Shown: positions 8,253 to 14,269 of the stretch, piece by piece
Layout of the letters: every line of letters begins with the position of its first letter
Numbering within the stretch: position 1 is the first letter of the stretch
DNA from: Desulfosporosinus sp. UBA5188
Lineage (GTDB): Bacteria > Bacillota > Desulfitobacteriia > Desulfitobacteriales > Desulfitobacteriaceae
Assembly: GCA_002413075.1 (NCBI GenBank)
Contig: DHWG01000179.1
Coordinates: forward strand, 8,161 to 25,721
Direction of reading: 5' to 3'
DNA length: 17,561 nucleotides
The notes under the pieces: generated by a model
What the model was told of the DNA's origin: nothing
What the model saw: only the letters and a program-made list of their open reading frames with translations
The model's database searches: none
Program-made: the position numbers and the translations under genes

Positions 8253-8774
8253 GTGAGTAAGGATTACTACATTCAACCCGGAGACGATTTTCATGGCTTG
8301 GCTCAACGATGGGGAGGTACATGTGACGATTTTCTACGGGTTAACCCCAGTGTTGATCCCCTTCAACTTCAAGTTGGACAGAAAATAGTCCTTCCGGACT
8401 TTAAAGGGGCAGCAAAAGGGCAAGCCCAATATGCAGATATCCGTGTTAATCATGGGCAAGAGTTTGTTGGGGAGTATCTTGACGAAGTGGAAGTGGAAGT
8501 CGAGGGCGTGAGTTTTCGTGTTCGTCGAATCGGAGAGCCTAAAATTCCCCATGAGATCCATCTGATTCTGCCACGTGCAGAAATCCATAAATTCCAGCCA
8601 ACTGGAGAAGGCGGACCCTGCGAAACGCAAATTATGCTCAGTAATATGGATATAGTGCTTTCCCCCCGTTTGGTCAGTGGAAAAGGGGAAACTGCAGAAA
8701 AGGCAAAACCAGCCGCGCAAAAGCAATTGCCAGATCAGACACAAGGACAAACCCAAACGCCACAAACACAATAA
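8253..8774 (+). CDS. LysM-domain protein without signal peptide, unknown role
   Basis: A 173-residue protein with one LysM domain at the very N-terminus (about 5-48: YYIQPGDDFHGLAQRWG ... NPSVDPLQLQVGQKIVLP). LysM binds N-acetylglucosamine polymers such as peptidoglycan. Residues 58-142 form a second, probably beta-rich region that I do not recognise, with several charged stretches such as EYLDEVEVEVEG. The last 30 residues are rich in Lys, Gln, Thr and Pro and likely disordered. There is no signal peptide or membrane helix, so export is not explained. The GTG start at 8253 follows AAGGAGAGGAGGAG (8233-8246); the GTG at 8246 is out of frame and quickly stops. It is the last gene of the pilus operon, before the terminator. 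Candidate roles are a pilus accessory factor or a spore-coat type LysM protein (SafA and SpoVID also lack signal peptides); neither can be decided here. Confidence 0.8.
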   Translation: MSKDYYIQPGDDFHGLAQRWGGTCDDFLRVNPSVDPLQLQVGQKIVLPDFKGAAKGQAQYADIRVNHGQEFVGEYLDEVEVEVEGVSFRVRRIGEPKIPHEIHLILPRAEIHKFQPTGEGGPCETQIMLSNMDIVLSPRLVSGKGETAEKAKPAAQKQLPDQTQGQTQTPQTQ

Positions 8775-8814
8775 TTGGTCATTCCCTGCGGTTGCAAACA
8801 TCATTTTATCCTTG

Positions 8815-8842
8815 ACCTCCGACGATCGGAGGTTTTTGTTTT
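8815..8842 (+). terminator. Intrinsic terminator of the pilus operon
   Basis: A perfect 8-bp stem, ACCTCCGA / TCGGAGGT with loop CGA, runs from 8815 to 8833 and continues directly into a T-rich tract (TTTTTGTTTT, 8833-8842). It lies 40 bases after the LysM gene and fits a rho-independent terminator on the + strand, separating the pilus operon from aroQ. Confidence 0.93.
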
Positions 8843-8963
8843 CCTTGCAATAAAAAGAAAATTTGGGTAAGTCCCTTCTCTCTAAGAAGAACGTTGCTTG
8901 AAAAACTATGCTACAGGGAGAAATTGTGATAAAATTTTGGATATATGACAAGGAAGTGTTGAA

Positions 8964-9407
8964 TTGGGAAACATTTGGATATTTCATGGACCTAATCTCA
9001 ATTTGTTAGGACTTCGAGAGCCGGAACATTACGGGTCTCGCACGTTGACTGAGATTAACCAGGAAGTCGTGGGACTTGCAAATCAGGTGGGAATGAATGC
9101 GGAATGCCGGCAAACAAATCACGAGGGCGATCTCCTGGATTGGATACAAGCCTTAACGTCGGAAGACTTTCTAATTCTGAATCCTGGGGCTTGGACGCAT
9201 ACGAGTTATGCCATTCGAGATGCCATACGTGCAGTAAAGGTTCCAACGGTAGAGGTTCATCTTTCAAACATTCATGCGAGAGAAGCCTTTCGAGCTAATT
9301 CTGTGATTGCGCCAGTCTGTATCGGGCAAGTTTCAGGACTGGGAGCAGAAGGTTATGCTTTAGCAATGCGTTATGCCCTTGACTATCAAGGACGACGCGA
9401 AAAATAA
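8964..9407 (+). CDS. aroQ: Type II 3-dehydroquinate dehydratase
   Basis: AroQ dehydrates 3-dehydroquinate to 3-dehydroshikimate in the shikimate pathway for aromatic amino acids. The 147-residue length is typical of the dodecameric type II enzyme. Visible active-site elements are HGPNLNLLG (8-16), the lid Arg18, catalytic Tyr23 in HYG, NPGAWTHTSYA (73-83) with His79, EVHLSNIH (97-104) with His99, and Arg110 in AREAFR. The start is TTG at 8964, supported by AAGGAAG at 8950-8956 seven bases upstream and by the position of the conserved first beta strand; the nearby GTG 8956 and TTG 8959 are out of frame. The gene heads the aroQ-pepP-efp cluster; the terminator at 8815-8842 separates it from the pilus operon, so it should have its own promoter, which I could not place with confidence. 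Confidence 0.96.
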   Translation: MGNIWIFHGPNLNLLGLREPEHYGSRTLTEINQEVVGLANQVGMNAECRQTNHEGDLLDWIQALTSEDFLILNPGAWTHTSYAIRDAIRAVKVPTVEVHLSNIHAREAFRANSVIAPVCIGQVSGLGAEGYALAMRYALDYQGRREK

Positions 9408-9426
9408 TAGAAAGTGGGATGTCATC

Positions 9427-10488
9427 ATGAGTCGGTTAGAACGTCTGCGCCAAAAGATGCACGAAGAAAACATTGATGCTTATGTGGTTATTCGCCCGGA
9501 GAATGGACGGTATCTGAGCGGCTTTTCTGGTGGAGAAGCAACCTTGTATATTACGTCAGAGAAAGCGCTTTTGTTGACGGATTTCCGTTATATAGAACAA
9601 GCAACGGCACAGGCTCCTGAGTTCGATATTATTAAGACAGGACAGGACCACTTTGAAACTGTAGCCAAAATAGGGCAACAGGCTCGACGGGTTGGTTTTG
9701 AAGGCGACTTTGTCACCTATGTGAACTTTGGTAAACTGAAAAAGAGGTTGCCTCAAGCGGAACTTATTTCGCTACCCGATCTTGTCAGTCATTTGCGTTC
9801 GGTGAAAGATCAAGCGGAGATTGAGACGCTACGTCAAGCCGTGAAAATTTCCGATGACGCTTTTGCCAACGTCTTAACGTCGATTGAAATAGGTCAGACG
9901 GAAGAGAAAATTGGACTTGACTTAGAATATTCCATGCGCTTGGCGGGTGCCAGTGGAGGTTCTTTCGAATTTATCGTGGCTTCGGGCTTCCGTTCGGCCT
10001 TACCTCATGGCACGGCCAGTTCAAAGAAGGTTCAGTCAGGTGAGTTCTTGACAATGGATTTCGGAGCAATCTATCAGGGCTACTGCTCCGATATAACTCG
10101 GACAGTGTTTTTGGGCGAACCGGAGGACAAGCACCGGGAAGTTTATGAGGTCGTATTGGCCGCCCAACGAGCAGGGATTGCAGCCGTTGCGCCGGGGAAA
10201 ACCGGAAAAGAAGTCGACGCAGTGGCTCGAAAAATCATAGTAGACGCTGGCTATGGCGAATACTTTGGACACGGACTGGGACATTCCGTCGGTCTGGCCA
10301 TTCATGAAGGACCCAATCTGAATATGAGAGAAGAGCGCGTGCTTGAAGCGGGTATGGTCATTACGGTTGAACCGGGCATTTATATCCCTAATTGGGGTGG
10401 CGTTCGGATCGAAGACATTGTTTTGGTGACGGAAAATGGCTGCGAAGTCTTGACCCAAGCACCGAAAGAATTCATTATCTTTGAGTAA
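9427..10488 (+). CDS. pepP: Xaa-Pro aminopeptidase, M24 family
   Basis: This cytoplasmic dinuclear metallopeptidase removes N-terminal residues preceding proline. From ATG 9427 it has 353 residues, as usual for the Firmicute enzyme. Residues 1 to about 120 form the creatinase-like N-terminal domain and about 128-350 the pita-bread catalytic domain. All five metal ligands are visible: Asp211 and Asp222 (TMDFGAIYQGYCSDITRT), His286 in HGLGHSVGL, Glu315 in VEPGIY and Glu329 in GVRIEDI. The frame is open upstream into aroQ (ATG 9373), but ATG 9427 is preferred because the family begins near RLERLRQKM. Its ribosome binding site is weak (GTGGG at 9414-9418). It lies 19 bases after aroQ and 27 before efp, a conserved Firmicute arrangement. 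Xaa-Pro dipeptidase is a possible alternative substrate class. Confidence 0.94.
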   Translation: MSRLERLRQKMHEENIDAYVVIRPENGRYLSGFSGGEATLYITSEKALLLTDFRYIEQATAQAPEFDIIKTGQDHFETVAKIGQQARRVGFEGDFVTYVNFGKLKKRLPQAELISLPDLVSHLRSVKDQAEIETLRQAVKISDDAFANVLTSIEIGQTEEKIGLDLEYSMRLAGASGGSFEFIVASGFRSALPHGTASSKKVQSGEFLTMDFGAIYQGYCSDITRTVFLGEPEDKHREVYEVVLAAQRAGIAAVAPGKTGKEVDAVARKIIVDAGYGEYFGHGLGHSVGLAIHEGPNLNMREERVLEAGMVITVEPGIYIPNWGGVRIEDIVLVTENGCEVLTQAPKEFIIFE

Positions 10489-10515
10489 ATAATTTTTAGG
10501 GGGAATAAAATATTT

Positions 10516-11073
10516 ATGATTTCTACAAGCGATTTTAAGACGGGTATAACCATCCAGTTAGATGGTGATGTTTTTTCAGTGGTTGATTTCCAACACGTTA
10601 AACCAGGTAAAGGGGCAGCCTTTGTCCGCACTAAGTTGAAAAATGTGAAAACGGGTGCCGTTGTAGAGCGGAGATTTAATGCCGGAGAAAAGATGCCGAA
10701 AGCCCACGTTGAACGCAGGGAGATGGAGTATCTTTATAAAGACGGAGACTTCTTTGTGGTCATGGATAAGGTTACTTACGAACAAATATCTTTGACAGCG
10801 GACCAAATTGGGGACGGGGTTAAATGGCTGAAAGAAAACACAACTTTAGGGGTACTGTTTTTTGATATTGAGGTCATCGGAGTGGATGTGCCAACGAATG
10901 TCCAACTTGCCGTTGCCGCGACCGAACCAGGCGTAAAAGGGGATACGACCACTGGAGGGACTAAACCCGCTACGTTGGAAACTGGTGCCGTGGTACAAGT
11001 TCCGTTCTTCGTTAATGAAGGCGATGTGCTGATCATCGATACCAGGACAGGAAACTATGTTCAACGCGCTTAG
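10516..11073 (+). CDS. efp: Translation elongation factor P
   Basis: EF-P binds the ribosome between the P and E sites and relieves stalling at consecutive prolines. The 185-residue length and three-domain layout are standard: a KOW-like domain I (1 to about 62) and two OB-fold domains (about 66-128 and 130-185), ending in the conserved D-R-T/TRTGNYVQR signature. The modified-tip residue is a lysine, Lys32 in VKPGKGAAF, placing it in the lysine-type group; in Bacillus subtilis the equivalent Lys32 carries 5-aminopentanol. No modification enzyme is encoded in this window. AGGGGGA (10498-10504) precedes the ATG by 11 bases. A long hairpin terminator follows. Confidence 0.98.
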   Translation: MISTSDFKTGITIQLDGDVFSVVDFQHVKPGKGAAFVRTKLKNVKTGAVVERRFNAGEKMPKAHVERREMEYLYKDGDFFVVMDKVTYEQISLTADQIGDGVKWLKENTTLGVLFFDIEVIGVDVPTNVQLAVAATEPGVKGDTTTGGTKPATLETGAVVQVPFFVNEGDVLIIDTRTGNYVQRA

Positions 11074-11101
11074 TTCAATGATTGTGAGACGAGACGCTAA
11101 C

Positions 11102-11153
11102 ACTTCCCTTGGTAGCAACCTAAGTTAAGTTGCTTCCAAGGGAAGTTTTCTTT
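11102..11153 (+). terminator. Intrinsic terminator after efp
   Basis: ACTTCCCTTGGTAGCAAC (11102-11119) pairs with GTTGCTTCCAAGGGAAGT (11129-11146), an 18-bp stem with a single A/T-position mismatch and a 9-base loop, followed by TTTTCTTT. It starts 28 bases after the efp stop and should end the aroQ-pepP-efp transcript. Confidence 0.92.
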
Positions 11154-11330
11154 AACCCATTTCGTCATTGAAGTTGAAATTATGACCTTAATTGCAAAAT
11201 TATACTAAAAACTTAAAGGTATATAGAGAATATTGGAGAATAAAGCGTTCTAGGGGAGTCTCAAGAAATGGACTTTAAGGTGACCACTGTAGTTTAATGA
11301 TCGGTTGGTTATATTATTTGGAGGAATCAG

Positions 11331-12221
11331 ATGAAAGATAAATATACGCTTATATTCATTCCACCCGGCCATTCTAGCACCCGCCAAATACAGTTTTCAA
11401 AAGTGGGAAAGCGGTATCTTGGGGTAGGAATGTTGCTCATTGGGGTGATGATCATTGGCCTATTTGGGAGAAGTATCTATTTAAGTCATTACATAAAGGA
11501 TCTCAAACCCACTATAGACCATATTAGTCAACTCCAAACCACCCTTGAAGCGCGTGATCAGGAAATTTCTAACTTAAATCAGAAGTCCACACAAATAAAA
11601 GGCGATTTAACAAAAATTACAGACTTAGAGGGGAAGCTTTCCACGATGCTACAATTAAATCCAACCTCATCAAGAGCAACCCCTAGTCGTGGCCTGGCGG
11701 ATCCTTCAGTTCTTACGCCTGACCAGAACACCCAAACAGTCGCTGACCATTTGAGTCTTTTACAAGGGTATTATGAAGAGGCCGTGCTGCAAAAAGATCG
11801 ACGAGAACACACGCCCAGTTTTCTTCCGGCCGAAGGTGAAATCACCTCTTCTTTCGGGTATCGCCAAAATCCCTTTGGACAAGTGTCAAAAGAGTTTCAT
11901 CACGGCATTGACATTGGTTGTGGCTACGGAACGCCTGTATTAGCCACAGCAGCTGGAGTTGTCATTTATGTTGGAAGTGATCCAGTTTACGGCCAAAGAG
12001 TCGACCTCGATCACGGTCATGGAATTGTAACCTTTTACGGCCATAATTCTCGTCTCATGGTGAAAATAGGCGACCAAGTGAGAAAACGTGACCTTATTGC
12101 CTACAGTGGAAATTCAGGGCGAAGTACTGGAGCGCATCTTCATTACGGTACCCTTGTTAATGGTGAGCAGGTTGATCCCGTAACCTTTATGAAAACAAAG
12201 GAGGCCTATGAGGGTGTTTAA
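11331..12221 (+). CDS. Membrane-anchored M23 (LytM-type) peptidase
   Basis: This 296-residue protein has a short cytoplasmic tail (1-29, with YTLIFIPPG at 5-13), one membrane helix at about 30-50, a coiled-coil region (about 60-107), a Pro/Ser/Thr-rich linker and a C-terminal M23 zinc endopeptidase domain (about 166-285). The zinc ligands are intact: His190 and Asp194 (HHGIDIG) and His271 in HLHYG, with catalytic His269 and His238 (YGHNSRL). It should cut peptidoglycan cross-links or stems outside the membrane. GGAGG (11320-11324) precedes the ATG. The gene overlaps the bactofilin gene that follows; M23-bactofilin pairs are widespread and act in cell shape (for example the Helicobacter CcmA/Csd group). 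The layout also resembles SpoIIQ, but the N-terminal tail is that of bactofilin-linked M23 proteins. About 177 bases after the efp terminator hold no convincing promoter. Confidence 0.92.
   Translation: MKDKYTLIFIPPGHSSTRQIQFSKVGKRYLGVGMLLIGVMIIGLFGRSIYLSHYIKDLKPTIDHISQLQTTLEARDQEISNLNQKSTQIKGDLTKITDLEGKLSTMLQLNPTSSRATPSRGLADPSVLTPDQNTQTVADHLSLLQGYYEEAVLQKDRREHTPSFLPAEGEITSSFGYRQNPFGQVSKEFHHGIDIGCGYGTPVLATAAGVVIYVGSDPVYGQRVDLDHGHGIVTFYGHNSRLMVKIGDQVRKRDLIAYSGNSGRSTGAHLHYGTLVNGEQVDPVTFMKTKEAYEGV
12197..12204 (+). promoter_or_regulatory. Ribosome binding site deciding the bactofilin start
   Basis: AAAGGAGG lies only 3 bases before ATG 12208 but 9 bases before the in-frame GTG 12214. Normal spacing is about 5-10 bases, so this site favours the GTG as the start of the bactofilin gene. 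It lies inside the end of the M23 peptidase gene, implying coupled translation. Confidence 0.7.
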
Positions 12222-12612
12222 GAAATTTTCGTCCCCTCAATCCAGTGGAGACACAACGTTTATTTCTGCAGAGTGCCAAATAACCGGAACGATAATCATC
12301 AATGGGAACGCAAGGATTGATGGAAAAATTGAAGGAAGTCTTCATGTGACCGGAGATTTAATCATTGGGGCCAGCGCTTTTCTGAAGGCAGATATTGAGG
12401 CGAAAACCGTCTGTGTCGCTGGAGAAGTGCGCGGAAACGTAAAGACTTCGGAACTCTTAGAATTAAATGATACGGCCCGTTTGTTCGGTGATATTTGTTC
12501 ACGTCAATTTAAAGTTGAACAAGGCGCACAATTCACAGGAACGAGTCAGATCCTTGATGAAACAATACCTCATTTAATGGTTCATGAAAATAGTAAAGAA
12601 ATGGCTCAATGA
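12214..12612 (+). CDS. Bactofilin (polymer-forming cytoskeletal protein)
   Basis: Bactofilins polymerise without nucleotide into filaments or patches that position cell-wall enzymes at the membrane. From GTG 12214 the protein has 132 residues and begins MFKKF, the usual short basic bactofilin N-terminus; ATG 12208 (134 residues) is possible but too close to the ribosome binding site. The beta-helical DUF583 core (about 16-110) is shown by repeated short strands spaced by glycines: TTFISAECQITGTI, GNARIDGKIEGSLHVTGDLI, GASAFLKADIEAKTVCVAG and LFGDICSRQF. The ends look disordered. It overlaps the M23 peptidase gene by 8 bases, which suggests that the two proteins act together, the filament localising the peptidase through its cytoplasmic tail. 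Confidence 0.94.
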   Translation: MFKKFSSPQSSGDTTFISAECQITGTIIINGNARIDGKIEGSLHVTGDLIIGASAFLKADIEAKTVCVAGEVRGNVKTSELLELNDTARLFGDICSRQFKVEQGAQFTGTSQILDETIPHLMVHENSKEMAQ

Positions 12613-12624
12613 TCCAAAAAGGTC

Positions 12625-12665
12625 AATAGAGGCAATTGGCGGTGATAACCCAATAGCCTCTATTT
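12625..12665 (+). terminator. Hairpin after the bactofilin gene, probable weak terminator
   Basis: AATAGAGGC (12625-12633) pairs perfectly with GCCTCTATT (12656-12664), and after one mismatch ATTGG (12635-12639) pairs with CCAAT (12650-12654), leaving a 10-base loop. The following bases (TTTAGG) are only briefly T-rich, so termination may be partial. It begins 12 bases after the bactofilin stop. Confidence 0.6.
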
Positions 12666-12702
12666 AGGTTCCAAGATTAAGTTTACTCAGCAATATTTCT
12701 AT

Positions 12703-12731
12703 TTGTGGCAGGAATATATAGGAAATATATT
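12703..12731 (+). promoter_or_regulatory. Candidate sigma-A promoter for the small CxxC protein
   Basis: TTGTGG (12703-12708) and TATATT (12726-12731) are spaced by exactly 17 bases. The -10 matches 5 of 6 consensus positions; the -35 matches only its TTG. The site overlaps a near-duplicate GGAATATATA / GGAAATATAT (12711-12730), which by itself could produce an AT-rich false match. It lies about 100 bases before the gene start. Confidence 0.35.
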
Positions 12732-12750
12732 GAAGTTATGAGTAACTCAA
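12730..12750. repeat. Operator-like inverted repeat at the expected transcription start
   Basis: AGTTA (12734-12738) and TAACT (12743-12747) form a perfect inverted repeat around TGAG; outer TTG and CAA extend it to 8 bp with one bulged A. It begins at the end of the candidate -10 box and covers the expected transcription start, where a repressor could bind. It may equally be a small hairpin in the leader RNA. Confidence 0.35.
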
Positions 12751-12829
12751 CTATCGAAAATCCTTATTCCTAGGTCAATACTCAATGAGCATTGTTCTAA
12801 GAGGAGTAGCAGTGAGAGGAGTTAGTTCT

Positions 12830-13036
12830 ATGAAACGTGTTTGTGAGCGCTGCAAGCAAAAACCTAATATGGTGTCAGTTTCTAAAATGAACAATGATAT
12901 TATTTGCGTTGACTGTAAGACCGCCGAAGAAGTTCATCCAATGTACCACGCTGCGATGAAAGCAAAACATGCAGCTTGTATTGCCGGTGACACCAATTAT
13001 CCTGGCCTATATGCTGGTAAAATCTATCCATTTTGA
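12830..13036 (+). CDS. Small four-cysteine (zinc-ribbon-like) protein, unknown function
   Basis: This 68-residue protein starts MKRVCERCKQ and has two CxxC pairs, C5/C8 and C26/C29, separated by 17 residues, which suggests a zinc-binding knuckle or ribbon. A fifth cysteine (C50) lies in a second half rich in His, Lys and Ala (HPMYHAAMKAKHAAC) that ends in GDTNYPGLYAG. I do not recognise the family. ATG 12830 is chosen because AGAGGAG (12815-12821) is 8 bases upstream; in-frame GTG 12812, with its own AAGAGGAG (12799-12806), would add six residues, and ATG 12785 fifteen. The gene stands alone between two hairpins, with a candidate promoter, so it is probably transcribed by itself. A small regulator or metal-binding protein is possible, but nothing in the sequence decides this. 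Confidence 0.75.
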   Translation: MKRVCERCKQKPNMVSVSKMNNDIICVDCKTAEEVHPMYHAAMKAKHAACIAGDTNYPGLYAGKIYPF

Positions 13037-13097
13037 AAAGTTATATCCCTAAGCTCATTTAAATTTTATATTTTAGAGTTGGCATATTAAAGCATAT

Positions 13098-13137
13098 AGA
13101 GGGCAGTCGTACCAGTAATGAGGTATGACTGCCCTCT
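13098..13137. terminator. 16-bp inverted repeat between the CxxC gene and spoIIIAA
   Basis: AGAGGGCAGTCGTACC (13098-13113) pairs with GGTATGACTGCCCTCT (13122-13137); all 16 positions pair, one as G-U, with an 8-base loop. It is very stable and lies 61 bases after the CxxC gene, where a terminator is expected. However, the 3' flank is TAAAAATTT rather than a T tract, so it may stop RNA polymerase poorly, or serve as an RNA-protecting hairpin or a protein site. Confidence 0.55.
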
Positions 13138-13189
13138 TAAAAATTTAGACCTTCATGTCTAAAATCAAAACATGGACATACCTTCAATC

Positions 13190-13197
13190 AAGGGGGG
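13190..13197 (+). promoter_or_regulatory. Ribosome binding site deciding the spoIIIAA start
   Basis: AAGGGGGG lies 7 bases before the in-frame GTG 13205. The upstream ATG 13172 has no such site, so GTG 13205 is the better start; the ATG at 13200 is in another frame. Confidence 0.65.
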
Positions 13198-13204
13198 CAA
13201 TGAC

Positions 13205-14269
13205 GTGTCGCTACATTACACGCTATCTGTCATTAAGGGACCAAAAGTAACAATCCCTATTCCTAAGCGCAAGTTCTCGGAGGCGGAGGAGAGCACTTCC
13301 AGTCCAGATAAAAGTCCGGTGTTATGGACGGATATGGCGAGATGGTTTGGAGAAGACATCCGTTCGATTATAGACAATATCAAGGGGGTCCCCTTTCAAG
13401 ACGTTGAAGAAATACGTTTGCGAGTGGGTCAGCCCCTCATGGTACGAACCTCGGATCAGGATCTATTTTTAAACCGAGATGGCGAAGTAACGAGTCCGGA
13501 AAAGGCTTATTTCGCAATACCGGAAGACCTAGCCTGTGCGTTAGAACGAATGACCCATAGTTCACTTTATGCTGCCGAGGAGGATCTCAAACAGGGATTT
13601 ATAACGCTACCGGGAGGCAACCGAGTAGGAGTCACCGGAGAGGCCGTCGTAGTGCAGGGGAAAATTCAAACGTTGAAACACGTTTCAGGCTTAAACGTTC
13701 GAATTGCTCGGGAGATCAAGGGACAGGGTCTCAAAATCCTGCCTTTACTCATAGGCACGGATGGAAGGTTTTGTCATACTCTGCTCATTTCTCCACCTCG
13801 GGCTGGTAAAACGACCCTCTTACGGGATCTAATCCGATTACTCAGTAACGGGGTTCCGAAAATTGGGTTGAACGGTCAGACTGTCGGCGTCGTGGATGAA
13901 CGCGGGGAACTGGCGGGGATGTGGCAAGGGGTGCCTACCTACAATTTGGGATACCGGACCGACGTGTTGGATGGCTGTCCAAAAGCGAGTGGGATGAACA
14001 TGATCGTTCGTTCTATGGCACCACAAGTGGTCGCTATGGATGAGCTTGGTCACACCGACGATGTTACCGCCATTATGGATGCCTTGCGCACCGGGGTGCG
14101 AATTCTTAGTACAGCGCACGCCAGTTCCTTAGAAGAAGCGCTTAACAGGCCGACGTTAGCTCGTTTGATGGAGCAACGAGTGTTTGAGCGACTGGTCGTG
14201 TTAAGTCGGAAACATGGGCCGGGAACGATCGAGGGTGTCTATGATCTTAAGACAGGGAGGGTCCTGTGA
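13205..14269 (+). CDS. spoIIIAA: Stage III sporulation protein AA, secretion-type ATPase
   Basis: SpoIIIAA is the cytoplasmic ATPase of the SpoIIIA-SpoIIQ channel built by the mother cell around the engulfed forespore; it is related to the PilB/VirB11 secretion ATPases. From GTG 13205 it has 354 residues, against about 307 in Bacillus subtilis. The surplus is an N-terminal Pro/Ser/Lys-rich stretch (about 1-40). ATG 13334 would give 311 residues but has no ribosome binding site. Conserved elements are VEEIRLRVGQP (67-77), GGNRVGVTGEA (137-147), Walker A SPPRAGKT (196-203), VVDERGELAGMWQG (229-242), LGYRTDVLDGCPKASGM (248-264) and Walker B VVAMDELG (275-282). The stop overlaps the spoIIIAB start (TGATG). 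In Bacillus this operon is read by sigma-E; no clear sigma-E promoter could be placed here. Confidence 0.95.
   Translation: MSLHYTLSVIKGPKVTIPIPKRKFSEAEESTSSPDKSPVLWTDMARWFGEDIRSIIDNIKGVPFQDVEEIRLRVGQPLMVRTSDQDLFLNRDGEVTSPEKAYFAIPEDLACALERMTHSSLYAAEEDLKQGFITLPGGNRVGVTGEAVVVQGKIQTLKHVSGLNVRIAREIKGQGLKILPLLIGTDGRFCHTLLISPPRAGKTTLLRDLIRLLSNGVPKIGLNGQTVGVVDERGELAGMWQGVPTYNLGYRTDVLDGCPKASGMNMIVRSMAPQVVAMDELGHTDDVTAIMDALRTGVRILSTAHASSLEEALNRPTLARLMEQRVFERLVVLSRKHGPGTIEGVYDLKTGRVL

Noticed and set aside
8898..8935. Possible promoter for aroQ (TTGAAA at 8898-8903, TGTGATAAA at 8925-8933)
   Set aside because: Spacing between the -35-like and -10-like boxes is about 24 bases, and the extended -10 alone is a weak match; a promoter must be near but this one is not supported.
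8334..8987. 217-codon reverse-strand frame across the LysM gene end, terminator and aroQ start
   Set aside because: It runs through a terminator hairpin and a conserved gene start, its product is low-complexity with no recognisable domain, and it has no plausible upstream signals; it is a shadow frame.
11154..11330. Promoter for the M23-bactofilin pair in the 177-base gap
   Set aside because: TTGAAA (11174-11179) with TATACT (11201-11206) has 21-base spacing and TATATT (11310-11315) lacks a -35; several AT-rich candidates exist but none is convincing.
11331..12221. M23 peptidase called as SpoIIQ
   Set aside because: The layout agrees, but overlap with a bactofilin gene and the YTLIFIPPG tail fit bactofilin-linked M23 peptidases better; mentioned only as a hypothesis.
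12785..12829. Longer CxxC protein from ATG 12785
   Set aside because: No ribosome binding site precedes ATG 12785, and the added residues (VLRGVAVRGVSS) are the translation of two consecutive purine-rich ribosome binding sequences.
13154..13184. Sigma-E-like promoter before spoIIIAA (CATACCTT at 13177-13184 with ATG at 13155-13157)
   Set aside because: The spacer is longer than usual and the start of transcription would fall on the ribosome binding site at 13190-13197, so the match is probably chance.
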